Positions 35,140 through 42,684 of a stretch of 64,000 bases of DNA are shown piece after piece. The DNA is taken from the NCBI RefSeq assembly GCF_030403435.1, contig NZ_JAUEPH010000003.1:186001-250000 (forward strand), in the 5' to 3' direction. Source of the stretch: Algoriphagus sediminis. Its GTDB lineage: Bacteria; Bacteroidota; Bacteroidia; Cytophagales; Cyclobacteriaceae. A program made the position numbers and the translations under genes. Below the pieces are notes generated by a model that was given only the letters and a program-made list of their open reading frames with translations, did no database searches and was not told the DNA's origin. Each line of letters begins with the position of its first letter. Positions within the stretch are counted from its first letter, which is position 1.

Positions 35140-35562
35140 TTATTCCACTGCTTTTATAGTCACCTCTATATTTCCTCTGGTAGCTTTAGAATAAGGACAA
35201 ACCTGATGAGCCTTATCTGCTAGTTCCTGAGCTTGTTCCAGAGATTCTGCCTGAGGAATTTTCACTTCAATATCTACTGCCAGGCCAAAACTTCCAGGTC
35301 CATAATTTCCCAGGTGTACCTTGGCCTTGATTTCAGAATCTCTCAGACTGGTATTTCCTGCCACAGCCCCAAGAGCACCACCAAAGCATGAAGCATATGC
35401 TGCTGCAAAAAATTGTTCAGGATTAGTTTTTTCACCATCACCGCCAATTTCTTTGGGCATTGAAACATCAAAATCAAGTTTTCCATCATCTGTCTTCACG
35501 TGGCCTTTTCTGCCTCCGGTATTTATGGCGACAGCGGTGTAATCAATATTAAGTTTTTCCAT
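35140..35562 (-). CDS. ohr: Organic hydroperoxide resistance protein Ohr
   Basis: Ohr reduces organic and lipid hydroperoxides using two cysteines and lipoyl proteins as reductant. The 140-residue OsmC-fold protein has peroxidatic Cys59 in YASCFGGAL and resolving Cys122 in VCPYSKATRGN, plus the NPEQ motif carrying the conserved Glu. It starts 2 nt after the MarR-type regulator gene, the usual ohrR-ohr operon. Confidence 0.95.
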   Translation of the reverse strand: MEKLNIDYTAVAINTGGRKGHVKTDDGKLDFDVSMPKEIGGDGEKTNPEQFFAAAYASCFGGALGAVAGNTSLRDSEIKAKVHLGNYGPGSFGLAVDIEVKIPQAESLEQAQELADKAHQVCPYSKATRGNIEVTIKAVE

Positions 35563-35564
35563 GG

Positions 35565-35996
35565 TTATTGGTTTTTAAAGAGTTGTAATTCTTCTAACAA
35601 GTCGTGAATAGTTTGGTTCACCTCCTGAAAGGTTTTCGCGGAGGATTCTTGAAGTGCTTCCTCTAATTCATTCATGGCTGACTCGGCTTTTTGCTGAAGC
35701 GATTTACCAGGATAGGTAAGTTCGGCTGTTACGGTCCTTTCATCCTCCTCACCACGCACGCGCTTGACATAATTCAAGGATTCTAACTTCTTCAGTAATG
35801 GGGTAAGCGTTCCTGAATCCAGCAATAATTTTTTACCAATTTGATTTACCCTAAGTCCGTCTTCTTCCCACAGGCAGGATAAAACCAGATATTGTGGATA
35901 AGTCAAGCCTATTTCTGAGAGTTTGGAGGAAATCAACTGTACCAAAAGCCTAGAACTGCTGTAAAGGCTGAGCGAAAGCGAATGAATGGTATTCAT
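35565..35996 (-). CDS. OhrR-like MarR-family regulator lacking the N-terminal sensing cysteine
   Basis: From ATG 35996 (MNTIHSL; TTG 36020 is possible) the 143-residue protein aligns with OhrR over TYPQYLVLSCLWEEDGL, LLLDSGTLTPLLKKLE and EEDERTV. In known OhrR repressors organic peroxide oxidises a Cys in the first helix (LENQLCFLLYA in Bacillus subtilis as I recall it); here the matching stretch is TIHSLSLSLYS, with Ser at that place. The only cysteine is Cys41 in the VLSCLWE helix. Sensing must therefore differ, or this is a DNA-binding variant. It sits 2 nt upstream of ohr. Confidence 0.85.
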   Translation of the reverse strand: MNTIHSLSLSLYSSSRLLVQLISSKLSEIGLTYPQYLVLSCLWEEDGLRVNQIGKKLLLDSGTLTPLLKKLESLNYVKRVRGEEDERTVTAELTYPGKSLQQKAESAMNELEEALQESSAKTFQEVNQTIHDLLEELQLFKNQ

Positions 35997-36020
35997 TTCA
36001 TTTTGATTGATTGAGAACAA

Positions 36021-36165
36021 TTTAATAAAGCAAAATGAAAAAAATCGCTTTTTCTTAGAAATTAGCCTAATTAAGAACCAGAAAATTCTTTCTGTGCCTT
36101 AGCCAAGCCAGGAGGACTTACTTCAAATAATCAAATTGTGGATAAGTCTACAGTCATTTCCCAAA
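36021..36165. other. Intergenic region between gfo-like and ohrR genes
   Basis: 145 nt. It contains a TGTGGATAA (DnaA-box sequence) at 36137-36145; the same 14-mer ATTGTGGATAAGTC also occurs inside the regulator gene at 35891. No hairpin or clear operator for the OhrR-like protein was found by eye. Confidence 0.4.
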
Positions 36166-37485
36166 TCAAATAGAATATCCATTCTGATAGGGATAATGCA
36201 GCTTGGTTTGAGCTTCCCAATCATTTAAGAATTTTTGATTAATTGGATCCCAAGATAGTTCTCGGCCTAACTCATGGGCTATATTTCCAATAGTACAAAC
36301 TGTGCAGGTACTATGGCCTACTTCCACAGGAGCCACAGGTTCTTTCCTCATAATCACGGAGTCAATAAAATCTACATGATGTCCGCCGAAGCCTAGCTCC
36401 TCTCTGGAAAACTCCCTTTGGCACTCAGGAACAGAACTGTCATACTGACCTCTGGAAACGGTAATCCAGCCTTTTTCCCCAATGAATTTTACTCCTTGTC
36501 TTCCCTCACCGAAAGGGGCAACCAGCATTTCGATTCCATTCGAATAAATGAATTTAAGTGGCTCTTCACCCCTGTCGGGAATGATGGATACTGGACCATT
36601 TCTATCCATTCCAATTCCCCATTGGGCAATGTCAAACATATGGGCTCCCCAATCGGTCATGAGTCCACCTCCCGTATTTTTATACCACCTCCAGGCACCC
36701 CAGGCGTCTTCATTTTTCTGTGGATCAAGAGTAATTGGGGGGTTCAATTCTGGCATGTAGGGCATTTCCGGTCTTGGGCCAAGCCAGGCCTTCCAGTCCA
36801 AACCTTGCGGGATAGTGGTGCCTTCATAATCTACTTCTTTAGGAAATGGATCTGAACCCACATGTGCGTAAACTGTTGAAATTTTGCCTAAGTATCCTTT
36901 CTGTACCATACGAACAGCATGCTGGAAATTTGCTCCGCTTCTTTGCATACTACCCACCGCCAAAACAATATTGTTATCGCGGACGGCCTTCACAAGGTCT
37001 TGCCCTTCTTTGACTGTATAGGTAAGTGGCTTCTCTAGGTAAATATCTTTGCCCGCTTCACAGGCATGAATTGCCATAAGGGCATGCCAATGGTCCGGAG
37101 TAGCGATAACCACGGCATCGATTTCCGGATTCTCCAGTAACTCCCTGTAATCTGAATAGAGCTTAACCGAAGCCTCTTGCCCTCTTTCTTTGTAAAGCTC
37201 CTTGGTTCGGATGGCAAACCTTTCTCTTTTAATTTCATATACGTCTGCCCCAGCCAAAACTTCCACCTGAGGGTTTTGCATGAAGTTCCTTAACAATCCC
37301 ATGGCTTGGCGTCCAACTCCAATAAACCCAAGACGAACTTTTTCACCTGCAAACTTTCTGATGTGGGGACTTTCCGCAAAGCTTAAACCTGGAACTACTC
37401 CAAGAGCTCCTGTGGTTAAAAGTGTGTTTCTTAAGAATTTTCGTCGAGAAGAGTATTTATTTGTCATGGCTTTGGCATTTTTCAT
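36166..37485 (-). CDS. Tat-exported Gfo/Idh/MocA-family oxidoreductase
   Basis: A 439-residue NAD(P)-dependent oxidoreductase of the Gfo/Idh/MocA type. The N-terminus has a twin-arginine signal (SSRRKFLRN, hydrophobic TLLTTGALGVVPGL, then AES), so it should be exported folded with cofactor. The Rossmann motif is GFIGVGRQAMG and the catalytic EKPLTY lysine is present, as are DWGAHMFDIAQWG and GHHVDFIDS. Such exported members handle sugars or sugar acids in Bacteroidota. An alternative ATG at 37467 would shorten it by six residues. Divergent from oxyR. Confidence 0.9.
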   Translation of the reverse strand: MKNAKAMTNKYSSRRKFLRNTLLTTGALGVVPGLSFAESPHIRKFAGEKVRLGFIGVGRQAMGLLRNFMQNPQVEVLAGADVYEIKRERFAIRTKELYKERGQEASVKLYSDYRELLENPEIDAVVIATPDHWHALMAIHACEAGKDIYLEKPLTYTVKEGQDLVKAVRDNNIVLAVGSMQRSGANFQHAVRMVQKGYLGKISTVYAHVGSDPFPKEVDYEGTTIPQGLDWKAWLGPRPEMPYMPELNPPITLDPQKNEDAWGAWRWYKNTGGGLMTDWGAHMFDIAQWGIGMDRNGPVSIIPDRGEEPLKFIYSNGIEMLVAPFGEGRQGVKFIGEKGWITVSRGQYDSSVPECQREFSREELGFGGHHVDFIDSVIMRKEPVAPVEVGHSTCTVCTIGNIAHELGRELSWDPINQKFLNDWEAQTKLHYPYQNGYSI

Positions 37486-37586
37486 TTTGTAGAAATGAAT
37501 TTAAGCTTTTCAACAGGAAAGCAAACCAGAGAGTGATAAATGGTATTATATACCTTGGGAATTGTGCATATTGAAAAAAATAGCTC

Positions 37587-38519
37587 ATGACTATACAGCA
37601 ATTAGAGTACTTATTGGCAGTGGATAAGCATAGGCATTTCGGGCATGCAGCTCAGGCGTGTTTTGTTACTCAGCCCACGCTTAGTGCTCAATTGAGCAAA
37701 CTTGAAAGGGAGTTGGGTCTGGTTCTTTTTGACCGATCAAAAATGCCGGTGATTCCAACTGAGACCGGTAAGCGTGTGATCCAGCAGGCCAAAAAAGTGG
37801 TCAGTGAATCAAAAGGTATTTATGAGCTCGTTGCTCAGCTAAAAGGAGATGTCTCCGGTGACGTGCATCTGGGAATAATTCCCACCTTGGCGCCATATCT
37901 ACTGCATCGTTTTGTTAAGGGCTTTCTGGAAAAATATCCAAAGGTTAATCTGATCGTTCAGGAGATGATTACTGAGGAGATTATTGGAAAGTTGAAAAAT
38001 GATGAGTTGGATCTGGGAATAGTAGTGACCCCGCTTTCGGAACCTGGCATCATTGAAAAGCCAGTTTTTTACGAAAAGTTTTTTGCCTATATCTCGGATG
38101 GTCATCCTGCTTTGCGCAGTGCGCGGTTTGATCCAAGTAAGAATTCCAGAGAAGACTTTTGGGTCCTTCAACAGGGCCACTGCTTTAGAGAGCAAGCTCT
38201 GAATATCTGTGATGGCTCATCTAATGGTAAACAAAACTTCCATTACGAAAGCGGTTCTTTGGAAGGGTTAAAGAATATGGTGAATCGGTACAAGGGGATT
38301 ACCTTGCTTCCTGAGTTGGCTACGTTTGATTTATCGGTGGAGGAGAAAAATAGGTTGAGGCCTTTCGTCGGGGAAACTCCCGTGCGTGAAGTAAGTATTA
38401 TTCTCAATCGCAGCTTTTTAAAGCAAAAAATGGTTCAACTTCTGCATGAGGAAATTTCCGCTTCCATTCCCCAGGAAATGACCATGAAGGCACATGGGAA
38501 AGTGGTGAAGTTTCGCTGA
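37587..38519 (+). CDS. oxyR: LysR-family peroxide regulator OxyR
   Basis: OxyR senses hydrogen peroxide by forming a disulfide and switches on defence genes. The 310-residue protein has the LysR helix-turn-helix at the N-terminus (MTIQQLEYLLAV, FVTQPTLSAQLSKLE) and a ligand-type domain with GHCFREQALNIC, giving Cys199 and Cys208. These are the same residue numbers as the redox pair of E. coli OxyR, which is strong support. It stands next to ohrR-ohr and a Tat-exported oxidoreductase, so this part of the window is rich in redox stress genes. Confidence 0.94.
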   Translation: MTIQQLEYLLAVDKHRHFGHAAQACFVTQPTLSAQLSKLERELGLVLFDRSKMPVIPTETGKRVIQQAKKVVSESKGIYELVAQLKGDVSGDVHLGIIPTLAPYLLHRFVKGFLEKYPKVNLIVQEMITEEIIGKLKNDELDLGIVVTPLSEPGIIEKPVFYEKFFAYISDGHPALRSARFDPSKNSREDFWVLQQGHCFREQALNICDGSSNGKQNFHYESGSLEGLKNMVNRYKGITLLPELATFDLSVEEKNRLRPFVGETPVREVSIILNRSFLKQKMVQLLHEEISASIPQEMTMKAHGKVVKFR

Positions 38520-38972
38520 TTATTGCTTTGTAAGAATATAATAATCCGCTAGATCTCCTGTAATAATTTCTCCAGATTGGTCCAGAAACCACAATCGGTT
38601 TTCACCTACTTTATACTTACCCTCGGTTTTTCCCATATGAATTAATGTGATTATGGAACCAGTCTCATCCCACTCGAAAGGGCCTGACAGCTCCTGTTCT
38701 AAGGCATCATTCCTTCCCAGATAAATTGATTTCAGAAGGTAGGTTTCGTCATTGTTCAAAGTCAAAATGGTCTCAATACCCTCGCAGTCAGCACATGGTA
38801 GAGTTCCTTTATAAGTCCCATTCCAATCTAGAGAAACATGGGAGTTGTCTCCGATATATTTTGGTTGTTCTGTCGAGGGGCTTACTTCCTCGGTTTCAGT
38901 TTTTACTTCGGTCTGGGTATCGCATGCAGTAGCGACTAGTAGTATTCCAAATAGCCAAATAAGGTTTTTCAT
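38520..38972 (-). CDS. NlpE-like lipoprotein
   Basis: ATG 38972 begins a 150-residue lipoprotein (signal FGILLVATAC, Cys17); the open frame extends upstream to 39122, but without a better start. The domain WNGTYKGTLPCADCEGIET with the C60-x-x-C63 pair, followed by TLNNDETYLLKS, is the NlpE N-terminal family, linked in E. coli to copper and surface sensing through Cpx. No Cpx genes are here. Its stop codon is directly next to the oxyR stop (convergent). Confidence 0.88.
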   Translation of the reverse strand: MKNLIWLFGILLVATACDTQTEVKTETEEVSPSTEQPKYIGDNSHVSLDWNGTYKGTLPCADCEGIETILTLNNDETYLLKSIYLGRNDALEQELSGPFEWDETGSIITLIHMGKTEGKYKVGENRLWFLDQSGEIITGDLADYYILTKQ

Positions 38973-39045
38973 AATTGTTAAATTTCTCCTTTTAGTAAAG
39001 CGATTAGAATTTAGAATGATGTAATTGCATTTTTTGTTTGTTGTC

Positions 39046-39411
39046 CTATTCTTTAAATATTCCGATATGCCAAAGAATTCCACTCGGGTCATGGATAAAA
39101 TATTCTGAACCCCAATCGGCATGTTGAATTTGTGAAACTCTCACCTCAGGAAATTCTGAAGGCAGGTTTTTGGATTGAATTTCTTTCCAGTGCATTTCTA
39201 AATCTTCTACTTCCAGGAAAATCATAGAATTTTCGCACCAATCTTTCACATAATAGTCCTGTAAATAAAAGAAAAGAGTCTTTGATACCCTAACAACAGA
39301 CATTTTGGGTCCTACCGGCCTGATATCAAACCCCATTCTTTCATAAAATGAGATGCTTCTTTGGTAGTTTTTAGAACCAAGAAAGGTCCTGAGTGATCTT
39401 GCTGTAATCAT
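39046..39411 (-). CDS. VOC (glyoxalase/bleomycin resistance) family protein
   Basis: A 121-residue vicinal-oxygen-chelate protein: beta-alpha-beta-beta-beta repeats with SIKFYE-type start (YQRSISFYERMGFDI), EVEDLEMHWKEIQ and the end DPSGILWHIGIF. The family binds metals or hydrophobic ligands; metal ligands are not clear here, so it may be a binding protein. It follows the DUF1569 gene with no gap. Confidence 0.8.
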   Translation of the reverse strand: MITARSLRTFLGSKNYQRSISFYERMGFDIRPVGPKMSVVRVSKTLFFYLQDYYVKDWCENSMIFLEVEDLEMHWKEIQSKNLPSEFPEVRVSQIQHADWGSEYFIHDPSGILWHIGIFKE

Positions 39412-39864
39412 TTAAACACCGAATTGGGTGAGGTGGTGATCCAGGTGTTTGTAAAAGAGGTTATTCCATTCTTGTGAGGACATAGCACCGAAAGAGGGAG
39501 ATTCCTTTCCCTCGAAATGATCTTTACCCAGTTCCAGTGTCTTTTTCAGGAATTCAATTAGTCGTTTTTTTTCTTCTTTGAAATTTCGCGAATCATGAAT
39601 CACAAAAGCAGGAGCGGTCCTAAGGTTCTTTTTGTATGGGGTTTCGTCCACCACTCCTTTCTTCACAAAAGTCTTTAGCATGAACCTCATAAAGGGATTT
39701 GCCTTTGGGTGCTTATCTGTAAATGCCATTTCATAGGCAACGTTCACATGTGCCAGCATTTGGTCCACCGACATCTTTCCCCAATGTGGCTTGGTGTCAA
39801 TTTTAAGACTTTCAACACGAGAAATGAGCTCATTCGTCACTTCTTCAGAAAAAATATTTTTCAT
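39412..39864 (-). CDS. DUF1569 / DinB-like protein
   Basis: A 150-residue helical protein with HWGKMSVDQMLAHVNVAYE near 33-51 and a terminal KHLDHHLTQFGV, the two ends of the DinB-like metal site (His from the first and third helices). DUF1569 is a Bacteroidota branch of that fold with no fixed function. The gene is joined end to end with the VOC gene. Confidence 0.82.
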   Translation of the reverse strand: MKNIFSEEVTNELISRVESLKIDTKPHWGKMSVDQMLAHVNVAYEMAFTDKHPKANPFMRFMLKTFVKKGVVDETPYKKNLRTAPAFVIHDSRNFKEEKKRLIEFLKKTLELGKDHFEGKESPSFGAMSSQEWNNLFYKHLDHHLTQFGV

Positions 39865-39946
39865 AGTAAATCGGGCTTTTGAAGCAATATAGCCAAAAAA
39901 GGGGCTCGTTTGAAGATTTTAGAATCAGAATTATTTAAAATAAATA

Positions 39947-39963
39947 GGTTTATAATGTAAACC
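39947..39963. promoter_or_regulatory. Palindromic operator, copy A
   Basis: GGTTTATAATGTAAACC has 6-bp arms GGTTTA/TAAACC. The sequence GTTTATAATRTAAACCAATT plus TATA is shared with copy B at 40873. Copy A lies just upstream of a TATATTTG -7 element (39968-39975), which is where a repressor would block the promoter of the 40006 gene. Confidence 0.75.
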
Positions 39964-39967
39964 AATT

Positions 39968-39975
39968 TATATTTG
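39968..39975 (+). promoter_or_regulatory. -7 promoter element of the 40006 operon
   Basis: TATATTTG matches TAnnTTTG exactly, 4 bp after palindrome A and 30 nt before the ATG. Confidence 0.6.
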
Positions 39976-40005
39976 TTCCGTTGGTATTAGTAAACGAACA
40001 AAAAA

Positions 40006-40566
40006 ATGGAAAAAGAACTGACAAGTAAAGAGTCTTTAGAGCTGATCACACAGATGATCAGCAAAGCAAAGAAGACAGCGGGCGGAGATGGTGGTTTTCA
40101 GATGCTACTTTGGGGCTGGGCTGTTTCTCTATGTAATTTTGGCCATTATATATTGGCAAAGTTAGAATACGATGCCCCTTACGTAGTTTGGACGGCGTTG
40201 ATTCCGGTCGTGGGTGTTAGTATTTGGCATGGTTTCAAAAAACCAAGACAAACAGGGGTAAGAACCCATTTAGATAGTGTCCTGAACCAGCTTTGGCTTA
40301 TGGTTTTCATTGGAATTATCATTGTACTGGCATTTATGTCTCAGCTAAACTTCTATCAGAATCCAGTCATTTTAATTTTGGCCTCGATTGGAGTTTTCAC
40401 AACGGGAGCCATGGTTAAGGAAAAGCTGATTAAGTTTGGTGGAGTATTTCTCATGGTGGCAGCATTAATTTCCTTCTTTATGCCAATTACGGAACAGTAT
40501 TTAGTAGCAGGGATTGCGATTGTCATTGGATATTTAGTACCTGGATATACACTTAAAAAAGGATAA
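40006..40566 (+). CDS. Multi-pass membrane protein of unknown function
   Basis: The 186-residue protein has a short charged N-terminal part (ELTSKESLELITQMISKAKK) and about five membrane helices between residues 38 and 183 (for example VVWTALIPVVGVSIW, LWLMVFIGIIIVLAFM, GIAIVIGYLVPGY). I do not recognise a catalytic motif. It is joined to the downstream winged-helix regulator with 1 nt between stop and start, and is preceded by palindrome A, so it is a likely target of that regulator. Confidence 0.75.
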   Translation: MEKELTSKESLELITQMISKAKKTAGGDGGFQMLLWGWAVSLCNFGHYILAKLEYDAPYVVWTALIPVVGVSIWHGFKKPRQTGVRTHLDSVLNQLWLMVFIGIIIVLAFMSQLNFYQNPVILILASIGVFTTGAMVKEKLIKFGGVFLMVAALISFFMPITEQYLVAGIAIVIGYLVPGYTLKKG

Positions 40567-40567
40567 G

Positions 40568-40855
40568 GTGAGCGCATTTAGTCCATTAGATCCACTTTTA
40601 CATTCTCAGCTTAGGTTGGCAGTAATGTCGCTGCTGATTGGTCTTGATGAAGCGGAATTCACATTCCTGAAGGGACAGACTCAATCCACTGCCGGTAATC
40701 TGAGTGTTCAGTTGGACAAACTGGAGAAGGCAGGATATATAGAGGTCACCAAGTCCTTCCGAGGCAAAAGACCATTAACTACCTGTAAGATTACACAAGA
40801 AGGTGTTTCGGCTTTTGAGTCTTATGTGGAGAACTTAAAGAAATACATCGAGTAA
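40568..40855 (+). CDS. Small winged-helix transcriptional regulator
   Basis: A 95-residue MarR/ArsR-like winged helix using GTG 40568. The recognition region is STAGNLSVQLDKLEKAGYIE and the wing FRGKRPLTTCKIT; the end is a dimer helix. It belongs to the Bacteroidota group of short regulators encoded with a membrane protein. Palindromes A and B flank the two-gene unit, so autoregulation and control of the 40899 gene are likely; this is inferred from position. Confidence 0.85.
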   Translation: MSAFSPLDPLLHSQLRLAVMSLLIGLDEAEFTFLKGQTQSTAGNLSVQLDKLEKAGYIEVTKSFRGKRPLTTCKITQEGVSAFESYVENLKKYIE

Positions 40856-40872
40856 AAAATTTTCAAAATTTA

Positions 40873-40887
40873 GTTTATAATATAAAC
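40873..40887. promoter_or_regulatory. Palindromic operator, copy B
   Basis: GTTTATAATATAAAC is a perfect palindrome about its central base, followed by CAATTTATACC as in copy A. It ends 11 nt before the ATG at 40899, so a bound regulator would cover the start region of that gene. Confidence 0.75.
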
Positions 40888-40898
40888 CAATTTATACC

Positions 40899-41624
40899 AT
40901 GAAAACGAACGTAAAATTTATGATTGTACCGGTCTTGTTGATATGCATGGCCATGACTACTCCTCAGGAGTTATTGCGAATGAATTATCTCGCTTATCTC
41001 AATGCAGATAAGGAGAACTGGAAGCAAAATGTGGCGTTGGCCAGTAAAATCTACCAGGAAGATCCAACTGTGGATAACCTAGCAAATCTTGCAAAAACGG
41101 AGTTTGGGTTGCTCAATATCACTATGACTGATGAGGATGAAGACCTTTTCGATGACTATGTGGATAACTGTGAAGACCATCTTAAAGAATTAGAAAAAAG
41201 CTCTAAGTTTTCAGGAGAGGCAAAAGCCTTACTTTCTAGTCTCTATGGTTATAAAATAGCCTATAGTCCCTGGAAGAGCATGACATTAGGGCCAAAGTCT
41301 TCAAGGCTTTTGGATGAAGCGATGGAGCTCGACCCGGAGTCACCAGTGGTGTTGAAAATGCTGGCGTCTAACAAGTATTTTACTCCAGCTATGTGGGGTG
41401 GAGATGTGGATAAGTCCCTTGAGTTATTTGAGAAAAGTTCTAGAAAATTCCAGGAAGTTGGCGATGAGAATAATTGGATGCACTTGGATAACCTTGCTTG
41501 GCAAGGGATAATCCTAGCAGAAAAGGGTGAAAAAGACGAAGCTAAAAGGGTCTATGAAAAGGCTGTGCAGATGGAACCAGATTTTCATTGGGTAACGAAA
41601 GTTCTTCTTCCGGACTTAGAATGA
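40899..41624 (+). CDS. Exported TPR-like protein of unknown function
   Basis: The 241-residue protein has a signal peptide (VPVLLICMAMTTPQ) and helical repeats of TPR type (ASKIYQEDPTVDNLANLAKT; DEAMELDPESPVVLKMLAS; DEAKRVYEKAVQMEPDF). It is probably periplasmic. Operator copy B is directly upstream, so it is likely co-regulated with the 40006-40568 pair. No enzymatic motif. Confidence 0.75.
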   Translation: MKTNVKFMIVPVLLICMAMTTPQELLRMNYLAYLNADKENWKQNVALASKIYQEDPTVDNLANLAKTEFGLLNITMTDEDEDLFDDYVDNCEDHLKELEKSSKFSGEAKALLSSLYGYKIAYSPWKSMTLGPKSSRLLDEAMELDPESPVVLKMLASNKYFTPAMWGGDVDKSLELFEKSSRKFQEVGDENNWMHLDNLAWQGIILAEKGEKDEAKRVYEKAVQMEPDFHWVTKVLLPDLE

Positions 41625-41693
41625 AATTAGAGGTTGTAATTTAAAAATGGTGGGTTCTATGGGCTCACCATTTTTCGTTTGCTTAATATGGCC

Positions 41694-41701
41694 TAACTTT
41701 G
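41694..41701 (+). promoter_or_regulatory. Possible -7 element of the 41724 gene
   Basis: TAACTTTG matches TAnnTTTG, 22 nt before the ATG; a T-rich stretch ends 18 bp upstream in place of a clear TTTG. Confidence 0.4.
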
Positions 41702-41723
41702 TCACTTTAATTTTCTGGGATAA

Positions 41724-42293
41724 ATGAAAAAGTTTAGTGTACTGATTTTTCTCTTTCTTACTAGCCACTTCGTTTTTGCACAAGAAGGACATGAAAATAA
41801 TCAAATAGAAGGCGAAATAGGTGAAGAAGGTTTTCACTTGGAAGAAGGAAGGTACAGCATAGCTTTCGTTATAGGCCACACTTACCTCTATGGAGCCAAA
41901 GATCTTGAGGGAGAAGAAATCGCCAGTTATGTACCTATGTTCGCCATCGACTTTAATTATTATGTCACAGAGCGATTTGGCATAGGTTTACACACGGATA
42001 TTCTTTTTGAAACGATTTTTCTGGAGGGCGCAGATGAAGGTGAGGTTGAGAGAGAGAACCCGGTTGCTCCTGCAGTTATGTTCGGCTATAAACTGAATAA
42101 GCATTTTTTAATAGGTGCAGGGTTAGGGGCTGAATTCGCTGGTAATGAAACTTATGGACTAAACAGAATTTCTCTTGAATACGGAGCAGAATTCCGAAAC
42201 GGTTGGGAATTCTTTGCCTTACTCTCTCAGGATTTCCGTTGGGATATATATGATACCACTTCCCTTGCCTTTGGTTTGGCTAAAAGGTTTTAA
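41724..42293 (+). CDS. Outer-membrane beta-barrel-like protein
   Basis: A 189-residue protein with a signal peptide (VLIFLFLTSHFVFAQ), a short acidic N-terminal stretch, then eight or so amphipathic strands with aromatic girdles (FAIDFNYYVTERFGIGLHTD, VMFGYKLNKHFLIGAGLGAE) and a C-terminal Phe (LAFGLAKRF), typical of small barrels. Function unknown. Convergent with the lipoprotein gene at 42294, whose stop codon follows without a gap. Confidence 0.75.
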   Translation: MKKFSVLIFLFLTSHFVFAQEGHENNQIEGEIGEEGFHLEEGRYSIAFVIGHTYLYGAKDLEGEEIASYVPMFAIDFNYYVTERFGIGLHTDILFETIFLEGADEGEVERENPVAPAVMFGYKLNKHFLIGAGLGAEFAGNETYGLNRISLEYGAEFRNGWEFFALLSQDFRWDIYDTTSLAFGLAKRF

Positions 42294-42647
42294 TTAATCC
42301 TCTACCGTTAGCCTTATTTCTTCAATTTCAGAATTTACATTTGCAATAGCCCTTTCCTGAAAAAACTCAGAAATTGGCCGTCCAGAATTCACGAAGCGGA
42401 CCACATAGGGTTCTTTCACTATCAACTCTTCAACAGGAAATTCCTCCCCTGAGAAGGCCGTTCCTTTAAGGATAAATTCCTCCTCTGCCTGAAGTTGAGG
42501 TTTAATGTAAACATCCACACTTCGGGTGCTGGTGTTTTCAATGATCAAGGTGAATAGAACCATAGGGTCAGGCCGCTCCTTTTCAGAACAGGCCATAGCC
42601 ATAAGCGCAAGTAGTAGAATCCAGAGAATTGATTGGGTGTGAATCAT
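42294..42647 (-). CDS. Small lipoprotein of unknown function
   Basis: ATG 42647 gives 117 residues with a lipoprotein signal (ILLLALMAMAC, Cys about 20) and one predicted beta-sandwich-like domain (FTLIIENTSTRSVDVYIKP). The frame extends upstream to 42698, inside the peptidase gene end, without a better signal peptide. It lies 37 nt downstream of the S9 peptidase gene and is probably in its transcript. Confidence 0.65.
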   Translation of the reverse strand: MIHTQSILWILLLALMAMACSEKERPDPMVLFTLIIENTSTRSVDVYIKPQLQAEEEFILKGTAFSGEEFPVEELIVKEPYVVRFVNSGRPISEFFQERAIANVNSEIEEIRLTVED

Positions 42648-42684
42648 TGCTGTCGTTTTAATTTTTAACGACTTCCACTGCATT

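Noticed and set aside
36418..36855. Plus-strand 145-codon frame in the Gfo/Idh/MocA gene
   Set aside because: Antisense shadow of a conserved oxidoreductase with all motifs intact.
38973..39122. Longer start for the NlpE-like protein
   Set aside because: The added 50 residues have no conservation signal and would bury the clear lipoprotein signal peptide inside the protein.
41070..41415. Three TGTGGATAA DnaA-box matches in the 40899 gene
   Set aside because: They are inside codons for Val-Asp-Asn/Lys repeats of a TPR-like protein and are best explained by codon use.
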